NCBI GenBank assembly: GCA_024400305.1
Contig: JAKSMX010000027.1
Span: forward strand, 1 to 41,341
Length of the DNA stretch: 41,341 nucleotides
Reading direction: 5' to 3'
From: Bacteroidales bacterium
GTDB taxonomy: Bacteria; Bacteroidota; Bacteroidia; Bacteroidales; F082
The notes under the pieces were generated by a model. The model was given only the letters and a program-made list of their open reading frames with translations. It searched no databases and was not told the origin of the DNA. Within the stretch, counting starts at the first letter, position 1. Each line of letters opens with the position of its first letter. The translations under genes were made by a program, and so were the position numbers. This document shows, piece by piece, positions 1-7,010 of the stretch.

Positions 1-331
1 TGGCACGTTTGAAAACAATCTCGATGTCGGCGGCGTTGATGTTGATGCCGCTTTCAAGACAGGTGTCGATGACAGTCTTCGCGGTCTCGGCCATCGCCTC
101 CGGCTGCATCGGGCGCGACACGTTGAGCATCGTCTCGAGCCTTGCGATGTGCGCCACCATCAACGCCGCCGTCTCCTTGTAGCCCAGCTGCCTGACGATG
201 CTGCCGATCGAAGGGAAGCCGCTCTCAATCGACCGGCGCACCGTGGTGATGCCGGCCTCACGGACAATCGACAATGCCGCAGGTGTCAGCGTCTCCTTAG
301 AGACAATCGATAGCGCGTTTTGCTCTGTCAT
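1..331 (-). CDS. Prophage protein of unknown function (3' end outside window)
   Basis: An open frame starts at the ATG at 331-329 and runs off the left edge; 110 codons are visible without a stop. The product begins MTEQNALSIVSKETL and looks helical, with no motif I recognise. It overlaps the 3' end of the upstream gene (297-773) by 35 bases, which fits a translationally coupled early phage operon. Its position downstream of Gam suggests a small accessory early protein rather than a structural one. No function is assigned. Confidence 0.6.
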   Translation of the reverse strand, partial: MTEQNALSIVSKETLTPAALSIVREAGITTVRRSIESGFPSIGSIVRQLGYKETAALMVAHIARLETMLNVSRPMQPEAMAETAKTVIDTCLESGININAADIEIVFKRA

Positions 332-773
332 AACCGTTCACGTTTGTCAATTGACCGTAGATTTTGTCGAAGTCCGTCGCCAGTGCCTGAATGGTGAACC
401 TGTTGTCGAAATACCATTTGTTCGGCATCGAGGCGACCGCCAGCATGAATGCGTCAAGGTTGTTCATCAGCTCGTCGGAAGTGGCGGCGGTGATTGTCGG
501 GTCGTCATAATGGGCGACGATTTTGGCGTTGAGCTTTTCCAGCAGCGACTTCATATACCTGAAGTCCGCCTTGCTGAAGCTGTCGCTGTAGTCAGTGTGT
601 TTAAGGCGTTTGTACATGTCGGCGAACTCCAGAAGGCCGTTATACACCGGCATTGACGTTTTCCCTTCAGTCTTCGCCTTGGTTGACATTGACTGGAGAA
701 GTGTATTGATCAGCGCATTCTTCTCCTTCTTCGTCAGCTTCAGAGCCTCATCGGTTATCTCTTTCAGTTCCAT
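297..773 (-). CDS. Prophage protein of unknown function
   Basis: This 158-residue protein begins MELKEITDEALKLTKKEKN and is rich in charged helical sequence, with no signal peptide or membrane segment. I do not recognise the family. A purine-rich AGGAGG lies just upstream of the ATG, a real Shine-Dalgarno-type site that is unusual beside the host genes here and marks the phage operon. The gene overlaps the zinc-ribbon gene upstream by 26 bases and the next gene downstream by 35 bases, so it sits inside a tightly packed leftward early operon. Confidence 0.7.
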   Translation of the reverse strand: MELKEITDEALKLTKKEKNALINTLLQSMSTKAKTEGKTSMPVYNGLLEFADMYKRLKHTDYSDSFSKADFRYMKSLLEKLNAKIVAHYDDPTITAATSDELMNNLDAFMLAVASMPNKWYFDNRFTIQALATDFDKIYGQLTNVNGYDRAKRAIDCL

Positions 774-909
774 TTCTCCTCCTTTTTATCCCGTCGGCGG
801 TGCGGCGGGCGCAGCGGGGGCAGATGTCGCCCCACACGCGCCTGTCGTACTCGCCTCCGCACTCCGGGCACGTCGCCCAGATCTCGTGGTTGTTGGTGAT
901 GTAAGACAT
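748..909 (-). CDS. Small zinc-ribbon prophage protein (53 aa)
   Basis: Translating from the ATG at 909-907 gives 53 residues ending at a TGA at 750-748. Two CxxC knuckles are visible, TCPECGG and ICPRCAR, 13 residues apart, which is a zinc-ribbon pattern; the C-terminal tail is rich in Arg. The start overlaps the Gam stop as TGATG, suggesting translational coupling. The last 26 bases overlap the following gene. Small zinc ribbons like this occur widely in phages as DNA- or protein-binding adaptors, but no specific role can be given. Confidence 0.65.
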   Translation of the reverse strand: MSYITNNHEIWATCPECGGEYDRRVWGDICPRCARRTADGIKRRRNGTERDNR

Positions 910-1427
910 CACGCATCCTCCTTCTTGGGTTCTACATAAAACGTCTCATCCTGCACCACGCTCAAGCCCACCTTTTTGAGATTCTCTTGTATGTCTTTGG
1001 TGTCGCGGTCGGCAAGCAGTTTGTCTTTAGCTGGCTCATCGACGGTGCGGACGTATGAAGGCAGAAACTCCTTCAGTAGGTTGGTGACAGCTCCCCATGT
1101 GAAGCCTTTCAAGGTCTTCAACTTCGGGGTGCCAGTGCGGAACCCGATGGTACCGTGGATGGTGTCGAGGCTCTTCTTTTTAGTGAAGAGGGTGTCTTTC
1201 TGCTCAACGGCGAATGTCTGGAGGACATCGAAGGCTTTCTCCTTCTCTTCTGCGAGCTTCGCCAGCTCATCCTGATACTTCTCACGAAGCCTTGTCATCT
1301 CAACATCCAAAGTCGCGTTGATTTTCTGAATGCGTGCATCTGCACGTGCGTAGTCGGCCATCGCCGATTCCATTGTTTCGTTGGTCACATTGCTGACCAG
1401 CACTTTCTTTTGTCTTGTCTGTGCCAT
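909..1427 (-). CDS. gam: Gam-like host-nuclease inhibitor
   Basis: The 172-residue product matches the Mu Gam family in length and pattern. A long N-terminal coiled coil (about residues 20-75, rich in Glu/Lys/Leu) is followed by a conserved core around TIGFRTGTPKLKTL and a C-terminal segment ending VQDETFYVEPKKEDA. Mu Gam binds double-strand DNA ends and protects linear phage DNA from host exonucleases; it is a bacterial relative of Ku. The start at 1427 is preceded by an AT-rich leader containing a repeated motif also found upstream of 1734 and 2085. The zinc-ribbon gene overlaps its stop. Confidence 0.85.
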   Translation of the reverse strand: MAQTRQKKVLVSNVTNETMESAMADYARADARIQKINATLDVEMTRLREKYQDELAKLAEEKEKAFDVLQTFAVEQKDTLFTKKKSLDTIHGTIGFRTGTPKLKTLKGFTWGAVTNLLKEFLPSYVRTVDEPAKDKLLADRDTKDIQENLKKVGLSVVQDETFYVEPKKEDA

Positions 1428-1458
1428 GATTAATTGTTATTTGAATTTTGAAGGTTAT

Positions 1459-1734
1459 TTAATTTTTGTTACTGAGATTGTCGATACAACCATCGACGAA
1501 AAATTCGCCGTCAATCTTATAGGTGGATCTGAGTATATATCCGTTATCGACGATAGTTTTGTTTTCCGACAGTATCTTTCTATCTTTGTTGATTTCGTCA
1601 ATGATTACATCTTCAATGTTTTTTTGAGATCCGATGATTATAAATTTATCGACAACCGTGTTGGTTGACTTCTTGATGCCATTATATCCTGCATGTCTAA
1701 TTGATACTAATGTGATTTTCGTTCTCTTTGTCAT
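1459..1734 (-). CDS. Small prophage protein of unknown function (AT-rich)
   Basis: This 91-residue protein begins MTKRTKITLVSIRHAGYNGI and is rich in Ile, Asn and Lys, with no recognised domain. It is one of three consecutive small genes (1459-2348) whose base composition is visibly more AT-rich than the Gam, GemA and transposase genes around them. The leader contains the shared element AACAACCTTTAAAAA on the coding strand, directly upstream of the ATG. Placement between GemA-like and Gam suggests dispensable cargo. No function is claimed. Confidence 0.6.
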   Translation of the reverse strand: MTKRTKITLVSIRHAGYNGIKKSTNTVVDKFIIIGSQKNIEDVIIDEINKDRKILSENKTIVDNGYILRSTYKIDGEFFVDGCIDNLSNKN

Positions 1735-1767
1735 TTTTAATGGTTTTTAAAGGTTGTTTAATCTGAA

Positions 1768-2085
1768 TTAAAATATTTCGAGGACGCGTCTCGGAGTATA
1801 TCTCTCCACATAAAGCATTTCCGCGCGGATAAGTATATTGCCATTCATACGTATCTCGTTTTTAAATCTGTATATTTTTGGTATCTTCACGCCATTGCTG
1901 GAATGTACCGCAAACACGGCATCGTTCATTATAGTATCCAAGGCGGAGTCAATTTCGGCAGGATGGACAATCTTCCTGTTGTGTTTGATTATTTCGTCGT
2001 ACGCCGCCTTCATCGCCTTGGTCTTGAGGTCGGTCAGCGTCCAGTATCCTTTCTCAAGGATATACATGAATTTCTCTTTTTCCAT
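1768..2085 (-). CDS. Small prophage protein of unknown function (AT-rich)
   Basis: This 105-residue protein begins MEKEKFMYILEKGYWTLTDL; the middle looks helical and the end is basic (ERYTPRRVLEIF). There is no signal peptide and no family I recognise. The shared leader element AACAACCTTTAAAAA precedes its ATG, and the gene is separated by short AT-rich gaps from its neighbours, unlike the overlapping genes further down the operon. It belongs to the AT-rich three-gene insert in the early region. Confidence 0.6.
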   Translation of the reverse strand: MEKEKFMYILEKGYWTLTDLKTKAMKAAYDEIIKHNRKIVHPAEIDSALDTIMNDAVFAVHSSNGVKIPKIYRFKNEIRMNGNILIRAEMLYVERYTPRRVLEIF

Positions 2086-2108
2086 ATTTGAATGATTTTT
2101 AAAGGTTG

Positions 2109-2348
2109 TTAAAAATTGGTTTCTTCATGATACTTGGTGTAGAATTCGTCATCAGTTTCAAGCGTGTGAAAATCATCTGGCAAGATGTTGAATTTTCGAT
2201 ACAAAATACCATCTTCAAATGCCTTGATATATGTCCTTTCAATAAAGATTCTTAAAATTCTCGAATCTAATGCATTGCCGGAGTTAGCAACAACTACGCC
2301 ATTCGCAAAAGATTTTGCAATGCTTTTTATAATTTTTTCTCGTGTCAT
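2109..2348 (-). CDS. Small prophage protein of unknown function (AT-rich)
   Basis: This 79-residue product begins MTREKIIKSIAKSFANGVVV and ends in an acidic and aromatic tail. It has no recognised domain. A strong AGGAGG lies about 5 bases upstream of the ATG at 2348, which decides the start and contrasts with the AT-rich leaders of the next two genes. The gene starts 13 bases after the GemA-like gene ends, so it is probably in the same transcript. Confidence 0.6.
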   Translation of the reverse strand: MTREKIIKSIAKSFANGVVVANSGNALDSRILRIFIERTYIKAFEDGILYRKFNILPDDFHTLETDDEFYTKYHEETNF

Positions 2349-2361
2349 TATCCCTCCTTTT

Positions 2362-2835
2362 TCAATTTAGACATACCGTCGGTATCGATGATTTCACCCT
2401 CTGCACGCTCTGCTTGCGGCAGAACTCGTTGTAGATCCGCGTGAGCGTTGCGCCGTCAATGCGGTTGAAGTCGTGGTTCACTTCGGTCGGCACCAGTCCG
2501 GCTGCGCGAACCGCCACGCCTTTGATATAGTCCGCCGTGTGCTGGATGCCGCAAAGCTCCAGATAGCGGCCGATGGCACGCATCACGCCTTTGCGCTTGC
2601 GGTCAAGGTCGTCGCGGCGTTTGCGCTCCTGCGGGTTGCGGCGAAGCTCCTGCAGGTAACGGAGCATATCCTGAGCCTCGATGTAGCCGAGGTCTTTCAG
2701 GCTGTCGGTCCGGCCGTCGGTGAAGTCGCTGACGAAGCAGTGACGTCCGTCGTCGTCAAACCCCAGAGCCTTGAAGTTGAAGAACAGGCTTCTGCGCTGC
2801 TCGTCGGTCATTGTGTCTTTCTCTATTGTCTCCAT
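2362..2835 (-). CDS. GemA-like early regulatory protein
   Basis: The 157-residue protein has a C-terminal half (about 80-140) with the pattern KGVMRAIGRYLELCG, then ADYIKGVAVRAAG, then FNRIDGATLTRIYNEF. This resembles the GemA/DUF1018-type proteins of Mu-like phages as I recall them. In Mu, GemA (gp16) is an early protein that alters host gene expression. Position downstream of the MuB-like and second ATPase genes supports the call. The N-terminal half is acidic and not recognised. The assignment is by pattern and context, so moderate. Confidence 0.55.
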   Translation of the reverse strand: METIEKDTMTDEQRRSLFFNFKALGFDDDGRHCFVSDFTDGRTDSLKDLGYIEAQDMLRYLQELRRNPQERKRRDDLDRKRKGVMRAIGRYLELCGIQHTADYIKGVAVRAAGLVPTEVNHDFNRIDGATLTRIYNEFCRKQSVQRVKSSIPTVCLN

Positions 2836-2877
2836 GATGTCTTATTGTTACTGTATTACTGTTTAAGTCCTGTTTAA

Positions 2878-3507
2878 TCAACGATTTGTGTCCGTATCAA
2901 AGCCCCAATACTCCTTTGCCTTCTCCGGATAGATGTCAATATGTTCGCCGCCGCCGTACCTCGACATAGGAAAAGCCCTGAATCCCTCGATGCGGAAATA
3001 CACGTTGGAGTCTCTCCAGATGCGGCGTGCCGTGTTGCCTTCCGGCTGCCTGCCTTCAACATGGCTGATGTATATGAAAAGCTTCTCGCGGAATGTCTCC
3101 TTCAGCTGTTTGTATTCCGAGAACTTCAAGTCAAGGAACTGCACAGAGTCGATGACGATGATGTCGGGGCTTTTGTGGCGTTTCAGACGCGCCGTCAGCT
3201 CGCCGACATCCTCCTTTTCAAGAAGCACGAACCGCGAGCCGGCTTCCGTCATCTTCACGCGATCCATCGCCATCTGCATCGTCAGCGACAAGCCTTCCTC
3301 AACACTGTCGTATGCCACACGTCCGAAATTGGTGAGATACTTGGCGAGCTGAAGGGCGAACGTCGTCTTGCCGTTTTTTGGCGCGCCGTATATGAACCAA
3401 GAACCGGTGAGTTCCGGCGTGCCGATGGCGGATCTCCACTCACCGTCCAATTGGAGTGTGTTGAACCTCGCATCGGCCACGTTCTTGACTGAATAGGCGC
3501 GTTTCAT
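2878..3507 (-). CDS. RecA-fold P-loop ATPase of prophage
   Basis: Starting at the ATG at 3507, two bases after the MuB-like stop, gives 209 residues. Walker A is GAPKNGKT at about 41-48 and Walker B is IIVID at about 116-120, followed by SVQFLDL; the spacing resembles RecA/Sak4-like phage ATPases. A longer in-frame upstream extension exists but overlaps the ATPase gene before it and lacks homology-like sequence. It probably acts on DNA during transposition or recombination, possibly as a single-strand annealing partner. Mu itself has no such gene next to B, so its exact role is unknown. Confidence 0.7.
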   Translation of the reverse strand: MKRAYSVKNVADARFNTLQLDGEWRSAIGTPELTGSWFIYGAPKNGKTTFALQLAKYLTNFGRVAYDSVEEGLSLTMQMAMDRVKMTEAGSRFVLLEKEDVGELTARLKRHKSPDIIVIDSVQFLDLKFSEYKQLKETFREKLFIYISHVEGRQPEGNTARRIWRDSNVYFRIEGFRAFPMSRYGGGEHIDIYPEKAKEYWGFDTDTNR

Positions 3508-3509
3508 GG

Positions 3510-4361
3510 CTATCTTGCGTTTTTCTTGTTGATTGCGAATACCTTTCTGCGGACACGGCGCAAATCGTCGTCGCTGTTGTCGATAACGGCCTTGATGTCG
3601 CTCCTTTCGGTCAGTCCGTTGGCCATGCACACCTCAATTATGTCCTGCTGCGATGTGGATTGCAGCCGGACAAACCTGCGACCGATACGGCTGAAAATCT
3701 CCTTGTAACCCTTTTTGTTGAGCCGGAGCCCCTTGCTGACTTTCTTTTCCAGATAGTCGGTCGCCATCAGGATGATGCCGCAGTGGTCTTCCAACTGGTT
3801 GTAAAGCGTGATGAAGAAGTAGAATACCTGGTCTGAAAGCTTGTCGGCCTCGTCCATGATGATGATCGGGCTGTCAAGGCGTTTCAAGGTCGAAACGATG
3901 TCGGCCATCATATCACCGACGGTGTCGCCTGCGGGGTTCCTGCCCATCTCGCGGAGCAACTCCTGCATGAAGAGCTTGCGGTTCCAAAACTCGTTGCAGC
4001 AAAGTATGAATACATTGGCGTTGCTCTCCTGGTAGTGTTTGGCCGCCGCCGTCTTTCCGCATCCGGCATCGCCGGTGATGGCCATCACCAGGCTGTTGTC
4101 CTGGGCGTCGGCGAACATCTCTGTCAAATCTTTAAAATTGGTTGTCTCCACAATGTGCCATGTTTTGTTTTTGAGGTTGAGTTGTGCCGCAAGGCCGCGC
4201 CACATCTCGTCGCTGATAAGCTCCCAGTTGCCGTTCATAATCTGCGACACCGTCGCCGGGCTGATGCCCTTGAGCGCGTTGGCCGCCTTGTTTTGGCTCC
4301 CTTTCACCCTGATGAAGGCGTCGAGTGCCTCTTTGATTTTTTGTTTTTCCCTGACTTCCAT
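3510..4361 (-). CDS. MuB-like AAA+ transposition ATPase
   Basis: The 283-residue protein has an N-terminal helix-turn-helix (about 20-60, NKAANALKGISPATVSQIMN) and an AAA ATPase domain. Walker A is GDAGCGKT at about 97-104 and Walker B is IIIMDEAD, with D170/E171. This HTH-plus-ATPase layout is that of Mu B, which binds target DNA, activates the transposase and confers target immunity. It follows the transposase gene by 35 bases of AT-rich leader, and its TAG stop is 2 bases before the next ATPase start, so they are probably coupled. Confidence 0.88.
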   Translation of the reverse strand: MEVREKQKIKEALDAFIRVKGSQNKAANALKGISPATVSQIMNGNWELISDEMWRGLAAQLNLKNKTWHIVETTNFKDLTEMFADAQDNSLVMAITGDAGCGKTAAAKHYQESNANVFILCCNEFWNRKLFMQELLREMGRNPAGDTVGDMMADIVSTLKRLDSPIIIMDEADKLSDQVFYFFITLYNQLEDHCGIILMATDYLEKKVSKGLRLNKKGYKEIFSRIGRRFVRLQSTSQQDIIEVCMANGLTERSDIKAVIDNSDDDLRRVRRKVFAINKKNAR

Positions 4362-4396
4362 AATGTTTAACTTTTAACTGTTTAATATTTAATTCT

Positions 4397-6367
4397 TTAA
4401 TACCTGTCTTCGACATCTGAAGTCATAAGCTGCGAGACTCGCTTGGTCATGCGCCCCACGTCCTCACGCGCCAGGTTGACGCCTTTCGGCTTCGGCATGT
4501 TCAGGCCGTGCTGCGCAGGGTGCATGCCGTGCTGTTCCATAATATCTTCTATGCTGTCAACCATATTGACGCGCAGCCGTTTGTTGGCCAGCTCGGTAGC
4601 TTTGATGAACTGGTGGTCAAACTCGGTCTGCTCATCCTTGGCGCGGTGGATCTCGATGTATTTCTGCGCGTATGTCATAAAGCGGTAGCCTTTCGCGTCT
4701 TTGGTGTAGAGTGCCACGATGCTCATGTCGTTGAGGTCGTAGCCGACATGGAATTTGCGGTCAACGTTTTCGCGCAGGAAGTCGAAATCAGGCATGCCGT
4801 CCGATGTGAGAACCTCCCACCGGTAGTCGCGCTTCTTGACAGTCTTGGTGATGCCCGATGCGGTGTAGGTGTTAGGCACGGGGTCTATCACCCCGAACAT
4901 GTCGATCATCTCAAGCACGCCGACCTTGGTTGTGGCGTTGTTGACGCTCTCCTCGTACATCCTGATCCGCGGGATGCCGGTGTCGAAATGCTCGGCATTG
5001 TTCCATTCCTCGCGGCGTTGCGCGTAGCGTTTCTTTATCTCATCAAGCGTGGGGAGGTTGTTCTTGTTGGCCATGATGAACTCGTAGTTCTCGCGGCTCT
5101 CGTTTCTCTTTGTTGTGATGTTCTGTCCGGTGAAGTACCAGTCGCGGTGAAGGAACTGCGCCTGGAAGCGTCCGAACGCCGACTCGATGGTTTTTGATTT
5201 TCCGTTATACGGCGCGGTGGGTATGTTGAGGTGGGCGAGCTTGCCGAAGAAGTCGCCGGAAGCGAGCTTCTTGTGTCCGCCCTGGTTGTCGTAGCGAATC
5301 TCGTTGGGTCTGCGCCCCGCTTTCTGCATAGCCATCCTATAGGCGAAGTATTGGGCCTCGAAATCCTCCGAATCGCTGATATGGTAGCCGAGCAGCACCT
5401 CCGAATACACATCCATCACCTCATATACATTGCAGGTGGCGATTTCGCCTTTGTCGTTGCGGTAGTAGTAGTTGAGCTTCGTGCCGTCGCCGTACCAGAT
5501 TGAGTCGCGACGTGTCGGAAGCAACGTCTTTTGCTGGCGTGTGTATTTCTCCTTGCTCTTCAGCTCGCCGTAGCGCATACCGTACCATAGAGGCTTTATT
5601 TCAGGGCGGTTCAGGAAGGCGTATATGGTCTGTTCGCTCTCCACGCGCTTCCAGTCTTCGCGTTTCTCCACCTCATTGTTGTATTCGACAAACAGCTGCT
5701 GTATTGTGAGCTTTTCGATCGGGGTGGCAAACCTCGCTATGAGCCAGTATTTTGCCTCTTCTGTGAGCTTGGCGCTGTTGGTCTTGCCATACAGCCCGGT
5801 AACGAGCGACTCGTAGCCTTTCTTGTGGTATTCGTCGTATTTGCGCTCCATCGAGCGTGAGTTCGACGGCAGATGGCCTGGGTGGTCTGCGTTGAGGGCT
5901 TTGGCCTGCATCACGCACTCGGCGAAAAAGTCTTTTTTGGTCTTACGCCTGCCATTGGCGGCGCGGGCCGTAACCTGGCGTTGGTAAACACGGCGGAACA
6001 TGTTGAGGATCGAGGCCTCGTTCACATACTGCGCCTGTGTGTCTTCTGGCAGATGGAGTGTCTTGCCGGTGCCGTCAGTGTAGGTGTATGCGCGGAAAAA
6101 CTCGCGTGCCTGATCGTCGATGACAACATCCATAAACGACTGCTTCTTCTCCTCCTCGTCTATCCTGCCGAATTTAGCCTCAATAGCAGCGCGGCGGTCG
6201 GGTCGCCTGATCGACTTCACATCTATTAAGGTGTTGCCGTTGATGCCACGACAAACAATCTTTAACTGGCTATCCTTACTATCATGATTAAATTGGTTGT
6301 ATGATAGTCCGGCCGCCATCCAGTCGTTAACACTTATTGCCAATATGTCGCCGTATTTCTGATACAT
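4397..6367 (-). CDS. MuA-like DDE transposase
   Basis: The start chosen is the ATG at 6367, after an AGGAAA purine stretch; an in-frame ATG at 6421 would add 18 Arg-rich residues reading through a structured RNA-like element and is less likely. The product is 656 residues. Catalytic residues are visible: D294 in YGDGTKLN, D360 in RYDNQGGHK and E395 in KTIESAFGRFQ, giving D-66-D-35-E in the retroviral-integrase fold. A C-terminal region resembling the Mu transposase C-terminal domain follows. The N-terminal DNA-binding part should recognise the phage-end sites, such as the repeats near 7867-7954. It is the lead gene of the A-B transposition module. Confidence 0.93.
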   Translation of the reverse strand: MYQKYGDILAISVNDWMAAGLSYNQFNHDSKDSQLKIVCRGINGNTLIDVKSIRRPDRRAAIEAKFGRIDEEEKKQSFMDVVIDDQAREFFRAYTYTDGTGKTLHLPEDTQAQYVNEASILNMFRRVYQRQVTARAANGRRKTKKDFFAECVMQAKALNADHPGHLPSNSRSMERKYDEYHKKGYESLVTGLYGKTNSAKLTEEAKYWLIARFATPIEKLTIQQLFVEYNNEVEKREDWKRVESEQTIYAFLNRPEIKPLWYGMRYGELKSKEKYTRQQKTLLPTRRDSIWYGDGTKLNYYYRNDKGEIATCNVYEVMDVYSEVLLGYHISDSEDFEAQYFAYRMAMQKAGRRPNEIRYDNQGGHKKLASGDFFGKLAHLNIPTAPYNGKSKTIESAFGRFQAQFLHRDWYFTGQNITTKRNESRENYEFIMANKNNLPTLDEIKKRYAQRREEWNNAEHFDTGIPRIRMYEESVNNATTKVGVLEMIDMFGVIDPVPNTYTASGITKTVKKRDYRWEVLTSDGMPDFDFLRENVDRKFHVGYDLNDMSIVALYTKDAKGYRFMTYAQKYIEIHRAKDEQTEFDHQFIKATELANKRLRVNMVDSIEDIMEQHGMHPAQHGLNMPKPKGVNLAREDVGRMTKRVSQLMTSDVEDRY

Positions 6368-6386
6368 TTCTGTTTCCTTTCTTTTG

Positions 6387-6458
6387 CCCGGAAGGGCGGA
6401 GTCGAACCGCCTTCGTCCCATTGTTACATCCTGTTGCCTCCACAGGCCGGCATCCGGG
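6387..6458 (-). other. tRNA-like folded element upstream of transposase
   Basis: On the minus strand a 6-bp acceptor-like stem (CCCGGA with TCCGGG) encloses a 5-bp stem with 7-base loop (CCTGT/ACAGG) and a textbook T-arm, GGCGG-TTCGACT-CCGCC. There is no D-arm, the middle loop lacks U33, and no CCA end is encoded. So it is not a standard tRNA, but the T-arm is too exact to ignore. It lies in the leader between the membrane-protein gene and the transposase start. It could be a decayed tRNA or a structured leader. Confidence 0.35.
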
Positions 6459-6471
6459 TCACCGAGGCTTT

Positions 6472-6678
6472 TTAGTGAACGTGATTGTGATTATTCTTTA
6501 TCTTGCGGTTCTCCCTGCGGAACGCCATGCACGCGACGGCGCCTATCGCGATTGTCGCAATGTGGTGTACCGCGCCGCAGAAGATCACCCCGTATGCCGC
6601 CACGGCCGCCAGAACGCCGAATGTCCAGCCGAACGCCGTGTTCATTGCCAATTCGATTTTTGTGTCTCTTTCTGTCAT
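6472..6678 (-). CDS. Small prophage membrane protein
   Basis: This 68-residue product has a hydrophobic stretch covering about residues 15-52 (likely two membrane helices: AFGWTFGVLAAVAAYGVIF and ATIAIGAVACMAF), then a basic turn and a His-rich tail, NNHNHVH. It lies between the Ner-like gene and the transposase in the early operon. I do not recognise a family. Small membrane proteins expressed early by temperate phages can act in superinfection exclusion, but that is only a possibility here. The His-rich tail may bind metal. Confidence 0.6.
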   Translation of the reverse strand: MTERDTKIELAMNTAFGWTFGVLAAVAAYGVIFCGAVHHIATIAIGAVACMAFRRENRKIKNNHNHVH

Positions 6679-6713
6679 ATTACCTATTATTTAAATTGTT
6701 GATTGAATTCCGT

Positions 6714-6893
6714 TTAATCGTTCCTCGATTCCAAAAGCACGCCGCCGTTGGCCAGCGCGTACATCCGCATCTTCTTCGCGGTCGCACTGTGGCGGCGGTA
6801 GTTGAGCGCCTGGCTCACGTTGGGCTGCGTCACACCGAACACCTCCTGCATCTTCTTGCTCACTTCCGGACTGACAACTATTTTCTTCATCAT
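6714..6893 (-). CDS. Ner-like small HTH regulator (59 aa)
   Basis: Translating from the tandem ATGATG at 6893 gives 59 residues ending in TAA at 6716-6714. The sequence MMKKIVVSPEVSKKMQEVF is followed by GVTQPNVSQALNYRR, a helix-turn-helix-like segment (VTQPNVSQAL), and a basic C-terminus. It is the first gene of the leftward early transcript, just inside the divergent promoter, which is the position of ner in Mu. Ner-type proteins dampen early and repressor transcription. Function is inferred from position and the HTH-like segment. The second ATG at 6890 is an equally possible start. Confidence 0.65.
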   Translation of the reverse strand: MMKKIVVSPEVSKKMQEVFGVTQPNVSQALNYRRHSATAKKMRMYALANGGVLLESRND

Positions 6894-6920
6894 TTCGATT
6901 TTTTTATTATTTTTGTCGCC

Positions 6921-6939
6921 GTTGTTATTTCATAACAAC
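6921..6939. promoter_or_regulatory. Putative phage operator 1 (inverted repeat)
   Basis: A perfect 8-bp inverted repeat, GTTGTTAT-ttc-ATAACAAC, lies at the predicted start of the leftward early transcript, between the repressor and the Ner-like gene. This is where a repressor or Ner dimer would be expected to bind. It is a sequence inference with no binding evidence. Confidence 0.55.
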
Positions 6940-6943
6940 ATTG

Positions 6944-6974
6944 CAAATATAGAAGTTTATTCTATATGTTCAAC
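6944..6974 (-). promoter_or_regulatory. Prophage early promoter (leftward)
   Basis: On the minus strand GTTG (6974-6971) is followed after 19 bases by TATATTTG (6951-6944). This fits the Bacteroidota consensus TTTG-N19-TAnnTTTG well. Transcription would start near 6937 and read Ner-like, membrane protein, transposase and onward. Two inverted repeats flank or overlap it. Confidence 0.65.
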
Positions 6975-6986
6975 AAAAATGTTGAA
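6969..6986. promoter_or_regulatory. Putative phage operator 2 (inverted repeat)
   Basis: TTCAACA-aaaa-TGTTGAA, a 7-bp inverted repeat, overlaps the -33 element of the leftward early promoter. A protein bound here would block polymerase. Its half-site (TGTTG) resembles that of operator 1 (GTTGTTAT), so one protein could recognise both. Confidence 0.5.
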
Positions 6987-7010
6987 TTTTTTCAAAAAAA
7001 TATTTTTGAT

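Noticed and set aside
198-939. Plus-strand genes at the left edge
   Set aside because: These frames oppose a tightly overlapping leftward operon and read as low-complexity Val/Ala/Arg sequence typical of shadows.
6368-6421. Longer transposase start at 6421
   Set aside because: It would translate the tRNA-like element into Arg-rich sequence; the ATG at 6367 has a purine-rich site and a family-like N-terminus.
6387-6458. A complete tRNA gene in the phage leader
   Set aside because: There is a good T-arm but no D-arm, the middle loop lacks U33, and the length is too short. It is kept only as a tRNA-like element.
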